Of a stretch of 64,000 nucleotides of DNA, positions 1 through 7,076 are shown piece after piece; the stretch's first letter is position 1; each line of letters opens with the position of its first letter. Under the pieces are notes generated by a model. The model worked only from the letters and a program-made list of their open reading frames with translations, was not told where the DNA came from and did not search any database. The stretch spans positions 1 to 64,000 of the forward strand of contig NZ_RBAM01000019.1 in NCBI RefSeq assembly GCF_003626645.1, written 5' to 3'. This DNA is from Streptomyces klenkii. GTDB taxonomy: Bacteria; Actinomycetota; Actinomycetes; Streptomycetales; Streptomycetaceae. The translations under genes were made by a program, and so were the position numbers.

Positions 1-2
1 CC

Positions 3-257
3 AACCAGATCAACAACGTGCTGGTCTTCCCGGGTGTCTTCCGCGGCCTTCTGGACGCGCAGTCCCGCACCGTCGACACCGGCATGATGCTCGCCGCCGC
101 CAGGGCCCTCGCCGACGTCGTCACCGAGGACGAACTCAACGCGAACTACATCATCCCCAGCGTCTTCAACGAGAAGGTCGCGGGGACGGTCGCGGGCGCG
201 GTGCGCGAGGCCGCGAAAGCCGCCGGCGCGGCTGTGACGGGCACCACGACCGTCTGA
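3..257 (+). CDS. Malic enzyme, C-terminal fragment (gene starts before the window)
   Basis: The frame is open from the first bases and stops at 257, giving about 84 residues. It contains the NQINNVLVFPGVFRGLLDA block and the IIPSVFNEKVA block typical of the C-terminal end of NAD(P)-dependent malic enzymes, which convert malate to pyruvate with release of CO2. Catalytic residues lie upstream and cannot be seen, so cofactor preference is unknown. A perfect hairpin with a UUCG loop follows ten bases after the stop, so transcription probably ends here before the HU gene. Confidence 0.85.
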   Translation, partial: NQINNVLVFPGVFRGLLDAQSRTVDTGMMLAAARALADVVTEDELNANYIIPSVFNEKVAGTVAGAVREAAKAAGAAVTGTTTV

Positions 258-266
258 TGACGGCGC

Positions 267-290
267 GTCGCGGGCCTTCGGGCCCGCGAC
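267..290 (+). terminator. Intrinsic-type terminator after the malic enzyme gene
   Basis: Perfect 10-bp arms (GTCGCGGGCC and its complement) enclose a TTCG tetraloop, starting ten bases after the stop codon. There is no T-run, which is usual for Streptomyces terminators. Confidence 0.7.
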
Positions 291-530
291 CTGCCCCTAA
301 GGTGTCGGGCAGAAATCAGGCCGCAGAAATGCGGCTGTATCCGAGGCTGTGCCGCTTTCCGTGTGACTCTCCAGGGTGCCGGATTGGCTTTCCCGCCACT
401 GGTGGGGGCAGGATGCGTAACCGGGCGCGAGGGTCTGGCAACGGACCCGGGTCCGGGGACTGTCCGAGGGCCCTGGCAGCATCGGCTTCGATCTCACGCC
501 TCATTGGCAAGAAGAACACGGGAGTACAAC

Positions 531-812
531 ATGAACCGCAGTGAGCTGGTGGCCGCGCTGGCCGACCGCGCCGAGGTGACCCGCAAGGACGCCGACGCCG
601 TTCTGGCCGCGCTCGCCGAGACCGTCGGCGAGGTCGTCGCCAAGGGCGACGAGAAGGTCACCATCCCCGGCTTCCTGACCTTCGAGCGCACCCACCGTGC
701 CGCTCGGACCGCTCGCAACCCGCAGACGGGTGAGCCGATCCAGATCGCTGCCGGTTACAGCGTGAAGGTCTCCGCGGGCTCCAAGCTCAAGGAAGCCGCC
801 AAGGGCAAGTAA
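531..812 (+). CDS. hup: HU family DNA-binding protein
   Basis: A 93-residue protein of normal HU length (MNRSELVAALADRAEVTR...). HU dimers bend and compact DNA in the nucleoid. The helical N-terminal half is followed by the signature GFLTFERTHRAARTARNPQTG, the DNA-gripping arm region. It lacks the long lysine/alanine-rich tail of the second Streptomyces HU, so it matches the short HupA-type protein. The ATG at 531 is chosen because the protein then begins exactly at the family start; a GGAG lies nine bases upstream. Flanked by terminators, it looks monocistronic. Confidence 0.93.
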   Translation: MNRSELVAALADRAEVTRKDADAVLAALAETVGEVVAKGDEKVTIPGFLTFERTHRAARTARNPQTGEPIQIAAGYSVKVSAGSKLKEAAKGK

Positions 813-841
813 GCGCCTTTAGCGCTGCGCTCAGCGCTGAG

Positions 842-873
842 AGGGCGGTCACCCCGGTCGGGGTGACCGCCCT
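842..873 (+). terminator. Terminator after the HU gene
   Basis: Perfect 14-bp arms (AGGGCGGTCACCCC and complement) around a 4-nt loop, about 30 bases after the HU stop, followed by TTTGGG. A strong rho-independent-type hairpin. Confidence 0.8.
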
Positions 874-943
874 TTGGGCTTTCCAGGGGCCCGTACGGGC
901 CTGGAAGGGGCCGTACGGGCCCCAAGGTCACCGGGATGCACGA

Positions 944-983
944 AAGCGCCTGTACGGGCCTTGAATGGCTCGTACAGGCGCTT
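944..983. terminator. Inverted repeat between the convergent HU and murA genes
   Basis: Arms AAGCGCCTGTACG (944-956) and its perfect complement (971-983) with a 14-nt spacer. Just before it, around 889-923, is another imperfect palindrome rich in GGGCCCGTACGGGCC. Lying between convergent genes, it probably stops transcription coming from murA on the minus strand, but it could act in both directions. Confidence 0.5.
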
Positions 984-1037
984 ACGCCCCGTCAGAAGAA
1001 GGGCCCTCAGGCCGCGGTGCGGCCCGCCGTGCGGCGA

Positions 1038-1108
1038 GGAAGCCTCAGGCCGCGGTGCCGCCGCCCGGGAGTTCCACGTTCGCGCCGAGGTCCTTCAGCT
1101 TCTGCATG
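1038..1108 (-). pseudogene. Remnant of a second murA 3' end
   Basis: Read on the minus strand, 1107 down to 1045 encodes MQKLKDLGANVELPGGGTAA followed by TGA. These are the same 20 residues and stop that end the intact murA 131 bp away. The two copies differ at five bases within those codons, all silent third positions, and are identical for ten bases from the stop outward. No gene body precedes it; the bases between the copies are a G/C-rich palindromic filler. It is a decayed remnant rather than a gene. Confidence 0.75.
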
Positions 1109-1160
1109 CTGTGCTTTCCCGGGGGATAACCCCCGGACCCCCAGCCGGGGGCCGCGTCGT
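1109..1160. repeat. G/C-rich palindromic intergenic element
   Basis: The stretch between the two murA ends contains CCCGGGGGATAACCCCCGG followed by further C-run/G-run pairs, forming nested hairpins. It resembles the dispersed intergenic palindromes common in Streptomyces and is similar in style to the element at 39770-39832. Whether it is repeated elsewhere in the genome cannot be seen here. Confidence 0.45.
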
Positions 1161-1175
1161 GGTGGCGCGGAAGCC

Positions 1176-2519
1176 TCAGGCCGCGGTGCCGCCGCCGGGC
1201 AGCTCCACGTTCGCGCCCAGGTCCTTGAGCTTCTGCATGAAGTTCTCGTAGCCGCGGTTGATCAGGTCGATGCCGTGGACGCGCGAGGTGCCCTCGGCCG
1301 CCAGGGCCGCGATCAGGTACGAGAAGCCGCCGCGGAGGTCCGGGACGACCATGTCGGAGCCCTGGAGCTTCGTCGGGCCGGAGACGACCGCCGAGTGCAG
1401 GAAGTTCCGCTGACCGAAGCGGCAGGCGGAACCGCCCAGGCACTCGCGGTACAGCTGGATGTGAGCACCCATCTGGTTCAGCGCCGAGGTGAAGCCGAGG
1501 CGCGACTCGTACACCGTCTCGTGGACGATGGACAGGCCCGCCGCCTGCGTCAGCGCCACGACCAGCGGCTGCTGCCAGTCGGTCTGGAAACCGGGGGCGA
1601 CGTCCGTCTCCAGTGCGATGGCGTTGAGCGAGCCGCCCGGGTGCCAGAAGCGGATGCCCTCGTCGTCGATCTCGAAGGCACCGCCGACCTTGCGGTAGGT
1701 GTTGAGGAACGCGACCATAGAGCGCTGCTGCGCGCCGCGCACGTAGATGTTGCCCTTGGTGGCCAGCGCCGCGGACGCCCAGGAGGCCGCCTCCAGGCGG
1801 TCGGACAGGGCGCGGTGGTTGTAGCCGCCGAGCTTGTCGACACCGGTGATCCGGATGGTCCGGTCGGTGTCCATGGCGATGATCGCGCCCATCTTCTGCA
1901 GCACGCAGATGAGGTCTTCGATCTCCGGCTCCACGGCCGCGTTGGACAGCTCCGTGACGCCCTCCGCCAGGACGGCGGTCAGCAGGACCTGCTCGGTCGC
2001 GCCGACCGAGGGGTAGGGCAGGCGGATCTTGCAGCCGCGCAGCCGCTGCGGGGCCTCCAGGTACTGGCCGCCCTCGCGCTTCTCGATGGTCGCGCCGAAC
2101 TGGCGCAGCACCTCGAAGTGGAAGTCGATCGGCCGGCCGCCGATGTCGCAGCCGCCCAGGCCCGGGATGAAGGCGTGGCCCAGCCGGTGCAGCAGCGGGC
2201 CGCACAGCAGGATCGGGATGCGCGAGGAGCCGGCGTGCGCGTCGATGTCCGCGACGTTGGCGCTCTCCACGTACGTGGGGTCGAGGACCAGCTCGCCGGG
2301 CTCGTCGCCGGGGCGGACGGTCACGCCGTGCAGCTGCAGCAGTCCGCGCACGACGCGGACGTCGCGGATGTCGGGGACGTTGCGCAGCCGGCTGGGGCCG
2401 TGCCCGAGCAGGGCGGCGACCATGGCCTTGGGCACGAGGTTCTTCGCGCCGCGGACACGGATCTCGCCCTCGAGCGGGGTACCGCCGTGGACAAGCAGGA
2501 CATCGTCAGGGCCGGTCAT
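1176..2519 (-). CDS. murA: UDP-N-acetylglucosamine 1-carboxyvinyltransferase
   Basis: A 447-residue enolpyruvyl transferase, the first committed step of peptidoglycan synthesis: enolpyruvate is moved from phosphoenolpyruvate to UDP-GlcNAc in the cytoplasm. The RGAKN motif near residues 23-27 supplies the substrate-binding lysine, and GGCDIGGRPID puts the PEP-reacting cysteine at about residue 124. Length is slightly above the usual 420-430. ATG at 2519 precedes MTGPDDVLLVHGG. It is divergent from the YqgE gene. A diverged copy of its last 20 codons lies just downstream, suggesting past exchange with a related gene. Streptomyces can carry more than one murA-like gene; this one keeps the essential residues. 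Confidence 0.93.
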   Translation of the reverse strand: MTGPDDVLLVHGGTPLEGEIRVRGAKNLVPKAMVAALLGHGPSRLRNVPDIRDVRVVRGLLQLHGVTVRPGDEPGELVLDPTYVESANVADIDAHAGSSRIPILLCGPLLHRLGHAFIPGLGGCDIGGRPIDFHFEVLRQFGATIEKREGGQYLEAPQRLRGCKIRLPYPSVGATEQVLLTAVLAEGVTELSNAAVEPEIEDLICVLQKMGAIIAMDTDRTIRITGVDKLGGYNHRALSDRLEAASWASAALATKGNIYVRGAQQRSMVAFLNTYRKVGGAFEIDDEGIRFWHPGGSLNAIALETDVAPGFQTDWQQPLVVALTQAAGLSIVHETVYESRLGFTSALNQMGAHIQLYRECLGGSACRFGQRNFLHSAVVSGPTKLQGSDMVVPDLRGGFSYLIAALAAEGTSRVHGIDLINRGYENFMQKLKDLGANVELPGGGTAA

Positions 2520-2746
2520 GGATCTCGCGTTCCTGGAGTTGGGCAGGGGGCAAGAAGAAAGGGTAATGCGACGAGGGGGCCCTCCTGCATGCCTGAGGGG
2601 GCTCCGGGCACGTTATGGTTTTGCAACAACACGCTCCGTTAATGGAATGGTCGCTACCGGTTAGCGTGGCGCGCCCGGGCCGCCCCTTTCTTGCCGGAGT
2701 GGGCGTCCGCCCCCCGCGCGGGCCCGAAATGCGGGATCATGTGCCC

Positions 2747-3334
2747 ATGTCCGAGGTGTCCTCGCTCACAGGACGACTGCTCGTTGCGACACCGGCGCTC
2801 GCTGACCCGAACTTCGACCGCGCGGTGGTGCTGCTGCTCGACCACGACGAGGAGGGTTCCCTCGGAGTGATCCTGAACCGCCCGACCCCCGTCGGGGTGG
2901 CGGACATCCTGGAGTCCTGGGCCGCGCTGGCCGGGGAGCCGGGCGTGGTCTTCCAGGGCGGCCCCGTCTCGCTGGACTCGGCGCTGGGGGTGGCCGTCGT
3001 GCCGGGGGAGGGGGCGGGCTCCGCCGCCCTCGTCGGCGACGGCCCCCTCGGCTGGCGGCGCGTCCACGGCGCGATCGGCCTCGTCGATCTGGAGGCCCCG
3101 CCGGAGCTGCTCGCCGCCGCCCTCGGCTCGCTGCGGATCTTCGCCGGCTATGCCGGCTGGGGCCCGGGCCAGCTGGAGGACGAGCTGGTGGAGGGCGCGT
3201 GGTACGTGGTGGAGTCCGAGCCGGGTGACGTCTCCTCGCCCGACCCCTCGCAGCTGTGGCGCGCGGTGCTGCGCCGCCAGCGCAACGAGCTGGCGATGGT
3301 GGCCACGTATCCGGACGACCCGAGCCTTAACTGA
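2747..3334 (+). CDS. YqgE/AlgH family protein (DUF179)
   Basis: 195 residues from the ATG at 2747 (MSEVSSLTGRLLVATPALAD); an in-frame GTG two codons upstream is an alternative. The family pattern is clear: LLVATP at the start, FDRAVVLLLDHDEEGSLGVILNRP, FQGGPV, and RIFAGYAGWGPGQLE near the end. The molecular role of the family is not established; it is a soluble cytoplasmic alpha/beta protein conserved across bacteria. It is divergent from murA with about 230 bp between them and is followed 32 bp later by a DUF3039 gene, with which it may be co-transcribed. Confidence 0.9.
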   Translation: MSEVSSLTGRLLVATPALADPNFDRAVVLLLDHDEEGSLGVILNRPTPVGVADILESWAALAGEPGVVFQGGPVSLDSALGVAVVPGEGAGSAALVGDGPLGWRRVHGAIGLVDLEAPPELLAAALGSLRIFAGYAGWGPGQLEDELVEGAWYVVESEPGDVSSPDPSQLWRAVLRRQRNELAMVATYPDDPSLN

Positions 3335-3366
3335 CTCGGCGGTGCGCCCCAGTACCCTTGGAGACC

Positions 3367-3663
3367 ATGAGCACTCTTGAGCCCGAGCGCGGGGCAGGGA
3401 CCGGCACCCTCGTAGAGCCGACGCCGCAGGTGTCGCACGGCGACGGCGACCACGAGCGCTACGCCCATTACGTCCAGAAGGACAAGATCATGGAGAGCGC
3501 GCTCTCCGGTTCCCCGGTCGTCGCCCTGTGCGGCAAGGTCTGGGTCCCGGGGCGCGACCCGAAGAAGTACCCGGTCTGTCCGATGTGCAAGGAGATCTTC
3601 GAAGGCATGGGCGCCGGAGGGGACAAGGACGGCAAGGGCGGCAAGGGCGGCGACAAGAAGTAG
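3367..3663 (+). CDS. DUF3039 family protein
   Basis: 98 residues from the ATG at 3367 (MSTLEPERGAGTGT); a TTG three codons upstream is less likely. The core has YAHYVQKDKIMESALSGSPVVALCGKVW followed by a CPMC pair near residue 75, a likely zinc or metal site with the earlier cysteine. The tail is lysine/glycine-rich (GGDKDGKGGKGGDKK). This short actinobacterial family has no known function. It follows the YqgE gene closely and ends before a hairpin. Confidence 0.85.
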   Translation: MSTLEPERGAGTGTLVEPTPQVSHGDGDHERYAHYVQKDKIMESALSGSPVVALCGKVWVPGRDPKKYPVCPMCKEIFEGMGAGGDKDGKGGKGGDKK

Positions 3664-3701
3664 CCCCCGGCCTCCCCGTTTGCAGGCCGCACACCACTTC
3701 C

Positions 3702-3739
3702 CGGCCCCCGGAGCGCGCTACGGCGCGTCCCGGGGGCCG
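3702..3739 (+). terminator. Hairpin after the DUF3039 gene
   Basis: Arms CGGCCCCCGG (3702-3711) and CCGGGGGCCG (3730-3739) with a partly self-pairing GCGCG...CGCG loop. It probably ends the YqgE-DUF3039 transcript before the sugar operon. Confidence 0.6.
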
Positions 3740-3804
3740 TGTGCGTTGCACGGAGTGCGGTGCGCGGCGGCGTGCGTTGCACGGGGCGCTTTCGCCGATC
3801 ACAG

Positions 3805-3820
3805 AGTGGTAGAGACCTCT
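3805..3820. promoter_or_regulatory. Candidate DasR operator (dre) upstream of the sugar ABC operon
   Basis: AGTGGTAGAGACCTCT matches the dre-type palindrome AGTGGTCTAGACCACT at 13 of 16 positions. It lies 98 bp before the binding-protein start. DasR is the GntR repressor of GlcNAc uptake and chitin use in Streptomyces, released by glucosamine-6-phosphate. The hexosaminidase at the end of this operon fits that regulon. Confidence 0.6.
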
Positions 3821-3917
3821 TGTCGGGGGCATGGCACGCCCCTAGTCTCCTGCCAGTTGTGCTGAGCGAAACGCCCATTGCGTATGTTGCAACGCCACGC
3901 GGGAGGGATCCATCCCC

Positions 3918-5243
3918 ATGACGCTGCCCGGTCGCTTATCCCGTCCCCTGTCCGCTGCGGCGGCCCTGGTGGCCGCCGCCCTGGCCGCCACCGCCCTGAC
4001 CGCCTGCGCCCCCTCCACCTCCTCCGCGGGCGCCGCCGGGGGCGACGAACGGACGGGGCGCCTGCGCGTCTGGCTCTTCCGGGAGGTCGACAACGGGCCC
4101 AAGGAGGCCGTGGTCGGCAAGTCCCTCGCCGCCTTCGCCCGGGAGCACCGCGGCGCCCGCGCCGAGGTCACCTACATCCCCGTCGAGACGCGCGCCCAGC
4201 GGATCAAGGCCGCCTTCAACGACCCCCGCAGCGCCCCGGACGTCATCGAGTACGGCAACACCGACACTGCCGGCTACGTCCGGGACGGCGGACTGGCCGA
4301 CGTCACCGCCGACTTCGCCGCCTGGCCCGAGGCACGGGACACCGACCCCGCCGCCCGCCGCTCCGTCACCGTGGACGGGAAGGTCTACGGCGCCCCGCTG
4401 TTCGTCGGCGTGCGCGCCCTCTACTACCGCACGGACGTCTTCCGCGAGCTCGGCCTGCGCCCGCCGCGCACCCAGGACGAGCTCGCGCGGACCGCCCGCC
4501 GCATCCACCAGGAGCGGCCGGAGCTCTACGGGCTCGTGGTCGGCGGCTCGTACACGTACGGCGCCCTGCCGTTCCTGTGGGCCAACGGCGGCGCGCTGGC
4601 GGAGAAGAAGGGCAGGAAGTACACCGCGGCCGTCGACAGCGAGGCGGCGAAGCGCGGCATCACCGCGTACACCGCCCTCTTCGGCGAGCACAACTGCCCG
4701 CCCGCCAAGTGCGCGCAGATGGGCGGCAACGCCACCGTGGAGGCGTTCGCCTCGGGCAAGGCGGCCATGGCCATCGGCGGGGACTTCAGCCACCGGGCCG
4801 TCGAGAACGGCAAGGCCAAGGGCAGGTACGCGGTCGTGCCGCTGCCCGGCGCCGAGGAGGGCAGCATCGCCCCCGCGTTCGCGGGCGGGAACAACATCGG
4901 TGTCCTCAAGAGCAGTTCCCACCGCACGCTCGCCGTCGAGCTGATGCGCACCCTCACCGGCAAGCGCACCCAGTCCGGCCTCTTCGACGCCATGGGCTTC
5001 CTGCCCACCTACACGGACGTGCGCCGCGAGGCGGCCCGCAGACAGCCCTACGCCGAACCCTTCGTGAGGACGCTCGCGGCGGGCGCGGCCTTCGTGCCCG
5101 TGACACCCGCGTGGGGCGCCATCGACGCGGGGCAGGTGCTGCCGTCCATGTTCCAGGAGATCGTGAGCGGCCGCAGGAGCGTGGACGCGGCGGCCTCCGC
5201 CGCGGCGAAGAAGATGAACAGCGCCTTCAGGGCCGCGGGCTGA
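3918..5243 (+). CDS. ABC sugar importer, substrate-binding lipoprotein
   Basis: 441 residues, of normal length for family 1 carbohydrate-binding proteins. The signal peptide ends in a lipobox LTAC with the lipidated cysteine at residue 30, so the protein is anchored outside the membrane. The mature part has the usual solute-binding features: PDVIEYGNTDTAGYV, YGAPLFVGVRALYYRTDVF, and GKAAMAIGGDF. ATG 3918 follows GGGAGGGA. It is the first gene of an operon with two permeases and a GH20 hexosaminidase. The substrate is therefore probably an N-acetylglucosamine oligosaccharide or glycoside. No ATPase is present; Streptomyces importers of this type usually share the ATPase MsiK. Confidence 0.9.
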   Translation: MTLPGRLSRPLSAAAALVAAALAATALTACAPSTSSAGAAGGDERTGRLRVWLFREVDNGPKEAVVGKSLAAFAREHRGARAEVTYIPVETRAQRIKAAFNDPRSAPDVIEYGNTDTAGYVRDGGLADVTADFAAWPEARDTDPAARRSVTVDGKVYGAPLFVGVRALYYRTDVFRELGLRPPRTQDELARTARRIHQERPELYGLVVGGSYTYGALPFLWANGGALAEKKGRKYTAAVDSEAAKRGITAYTALFGEHNCPPAKCAQMGGNATVEAFASGKAAMAIGGDFSHRAVENGKAKGRYAVVPLPGAEEGSIAPAFAGGNNIGVLKSSSHRTLAVELMRTLTGKRTQSGLFDAMGFLPTYTDVRREAARRQPYAEPFVRTLAAGAAFVPVTPAWGAIDAGQVLPSMFQEIVSGRRSVDAAASAAAKKMNSAFRAAG

Positions 5244-5261
5244 GGGCGGCGGGCCGACACG

Positions 5262-6161
5262 ATGCGCACCCGCAGCCGGTGGACCCCCTGGCTCTACCTC
5301 GCCCCCGCCCTCGTCCTCCTCGGCGGCCTGCTGCTCTACCCCGTCTACGAGCTCGGGCTCATCTCCTTCCTGGAGTACACCCAGGCCCAGGTCAGCGGCG
5401 GCCGCCCGACCTCCTTCCAGGGCCTCGGCAACTACGCCGCGCTCTGGCGCGACGGCCAGTTCCGGGAGGTGCTCGCCGCCACCGTCCTCTTCGCGGCCGC
5501 GTGCGTGGCCGCCACCCTCGCCACCGGCTGCGCGCTCGCCGTGCTCCTCACCCGCGTCCGCGCCCTGCCCCGCCTCGCCCTGATGACCGCGGCGCTCGGC
5601 GCCTGGGCCACGCCCGCCGTCACCGGCTCGACGGTCTGGCTCTTCCTCTTCGACCCCGACTTCGGGCCTGTGGACAAGTTCCTCACCCGGCTCGGTATGA
5701 GCGGTTTCGACGGCTACTCGTGGACGTACGACCGCTACAGCGCCTTCGCGCTCGTCCTCCTCGAAGTCGTCTGGTGCTCGTTCCCCTTCGTCATGGTGAC
5801 CGTCTACGCCGGCATCCGGGCCATCCCCGAGGAGGTCCTGGAGGCCGCCGCCCTGGACGGTGCCTCGCAGTGGCGCACCTGGCGCGCGGTCACGGCGCCG
5901 ATGCTGCGGCCGATCCTCGTCGTCGTCACCATCCAGTCGGTCATCTGGGACTTCAAGGTCTTCACCCAGATCTACGTGATGACCAACGGCGGAGGGATCG
6001 CCGGGCAGAACCTGACCCTGAACGTCTACGCGTACCAGAAGGCGTTCGCGTCCTCGCAGTACAGCCTCGGCTCGGCCATCGGCGTCGTGATGCTGCTGAT
6101 CCTGCTGGCCGTCACGCTCGCGTACCTGCGGCTGCTGCGCAGACAAGGGGAGGAGATATGA
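5262..6161 (+). CDS. ABC sugar importer, permease (MalF type)
   Basis: 299 residues with six predicted membrane helices, starting WTPWLYLAPALVLLGGLLLYPVYE. The cytoplasmic EAA loop that docks the ATPase is visible as EVLEAAALDGASQWRTWRAVTAPML around residue 195. It begins 18 bp after the binding-protein gene and its stop overlaps the next start in ATGA, so the subunits are translationally coupled. Together with the following permease it forms the channel. Confidence 0.92.
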   Translation: MRTRSRWTPWLYLAPALVLLGGLLLYPVYELGLISFLEYTQAQVSGGRPTSFQGLGNYAALWRDGQFREVLAATVLFAAACVAATLATGCALAVLLTRVRALPRLALMTAALGAWATPAVTGSTVWLFLFDPDFGPVDKFLTRLGMSGFDGYSWTYDRYSAFALVLLEVVWCSFPFVMVTVYAGIRAIPEEVLEAAALDGASQWRTWRAVTAPMLRPILVVVTIQSVIWDFKVFTQIYVMTNGGGIAGQNLTLNVYAYQKAFASSQYSLGSAIGVVMLLILLAVTLAYLRLLRRQGEEI

Positions 6162-7069
6162 GCTTCACTCGCGTCCGCAGCCTCACTCGCGGTCAGAGCG
6201 TTCGGAGCATTCGCAGCGTCCTCCGCGTCCGCCGCCCGTGGCGCCTCGCCGCCGAGGCCGCCGCCCTGCTGACCGCCGCCGTGGTGGCCTTCCCGCTCTA
6301 CTGGATGGTCCTGTCCGCGGTGAAACCCGCCGGCGAAGTGCAGTCGGACCGGCCCCGCCCCTGGACGTCCGCGCCCTCCCTGGACGCCTTCCGCCGCGTC
6401 TTCGGGCAGCAGGACTTCGCGCGCTACTTCCTCAACAGCCTGCTCGTCGCGGCCACCGTGGTCGTCGTTTCCGCGCTCGTGGCCTTCCTCGCCGCGACCG
6501 CCGTCACCCGCTTCCGCTTCCGGTTCCGGACGACCCTGCTCGTGATGTTCCTCGTCGCCCAGATGGTGCCGGTCGAGGCCCTCACCATCCCGCTGTTCTT
6601 CCTCCTGCGCGACGCGGGCACGTACGTGCCCGGCATCGGCCTCAACACGCTCGGCTCGCTGATCCTGCCGCACATCGCCTTCTCGCTGCCCTTCGCGATC
6701 TGGATGCTGCGCGGGTTCGTCCGGGCGGTGCCGGAGTCGCTGGAGGAGGCCGCGTACCTCGACGGCGCGAGCCGCGCCCGGTTCCTGTGGCGGATCCTCT
6801 TCCCGCTCGTCTTCCCGGGGCTCGTCGCGACGAGCGTCTTCTCGTTCATCTCGACGTGGAACGACTTCCTCTTCGCGAAGTCCTTCATCGTCAGCGCCAC
6901 CGAGAACTCAACCCTCCCGATGGCGCTCCTCGTCTTCTTCAAGGACGAGGGCAACGACTGGGGCGGCATCATGGCGGCGTCCACCGTCATGACCGTGCCG
7001 GTGCTCGTTTTCTTCGTACTGGTACAGCGGAGGCTCGTGTCGGGCCTCGGCGGAGCGGTGAAGGACTGA
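6158..7069 (+). CDS. ABC sugar importer, permease (MalG type)
   Basis: 303 residues. A basic N-terminal tail (residues 1-28, many Arg) is followed by FPLYWMVLSAVKPAGEV, the usual opening of MalG-type permeases, and the EAA loop SLEEAAYLDGASRARFLWRILFPL. ATG at 6158 overlaps the preceding stop by four bases and has AGGAG just upstream. Second membrane subunit of the amino-sugar importer. Confidence 0.92.
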   Translation: MSFTRVRSLTRGQSVRSIRSVLRVRRPWRLAAEAAALLTAAVVAFPLYWMVLSAVKPAGEVQSDRPRPWTSAPSLDAFRRVFGQQDFARYFLNSLLVAATVVVVSALVAFLAATAVTRFRFRFRTTLLVMFLVAQMVPVEALTIPLFFLLRDAGTYVPGIGLNTLGSLILPHIAFSLPFAIWMLRGFVRAVPESLEEAAYLDGASRARFLWRILFPLVFPGLVATSVFSFISTWNDFLFAKSFIVSATENSTLPMALLVFFKDEGNDWGGIMAASTVMTVPVLVFFVLVQRRLVSGLGGAVKD

Positions 7070-7076
7070 CTGACAC

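Noticed and set aside
1045..1108. The possibility that the minus-strand frame ending at 1045 is a longer alternative murA
   Set aside because: The frame upstream of the 20 repeated residues is a register-shifted shadow of murA and palindromic filler; only the short end matches the family.
3936..6146. A 736-codon open frame on the minus strand across the sugar ABC operon
   Set aside because: It is antisense to two genes with clear family motifs; its translation is Arg/Gly/Ala/Asp-rich without any domain. Long antisense frames are expected at this GC content.
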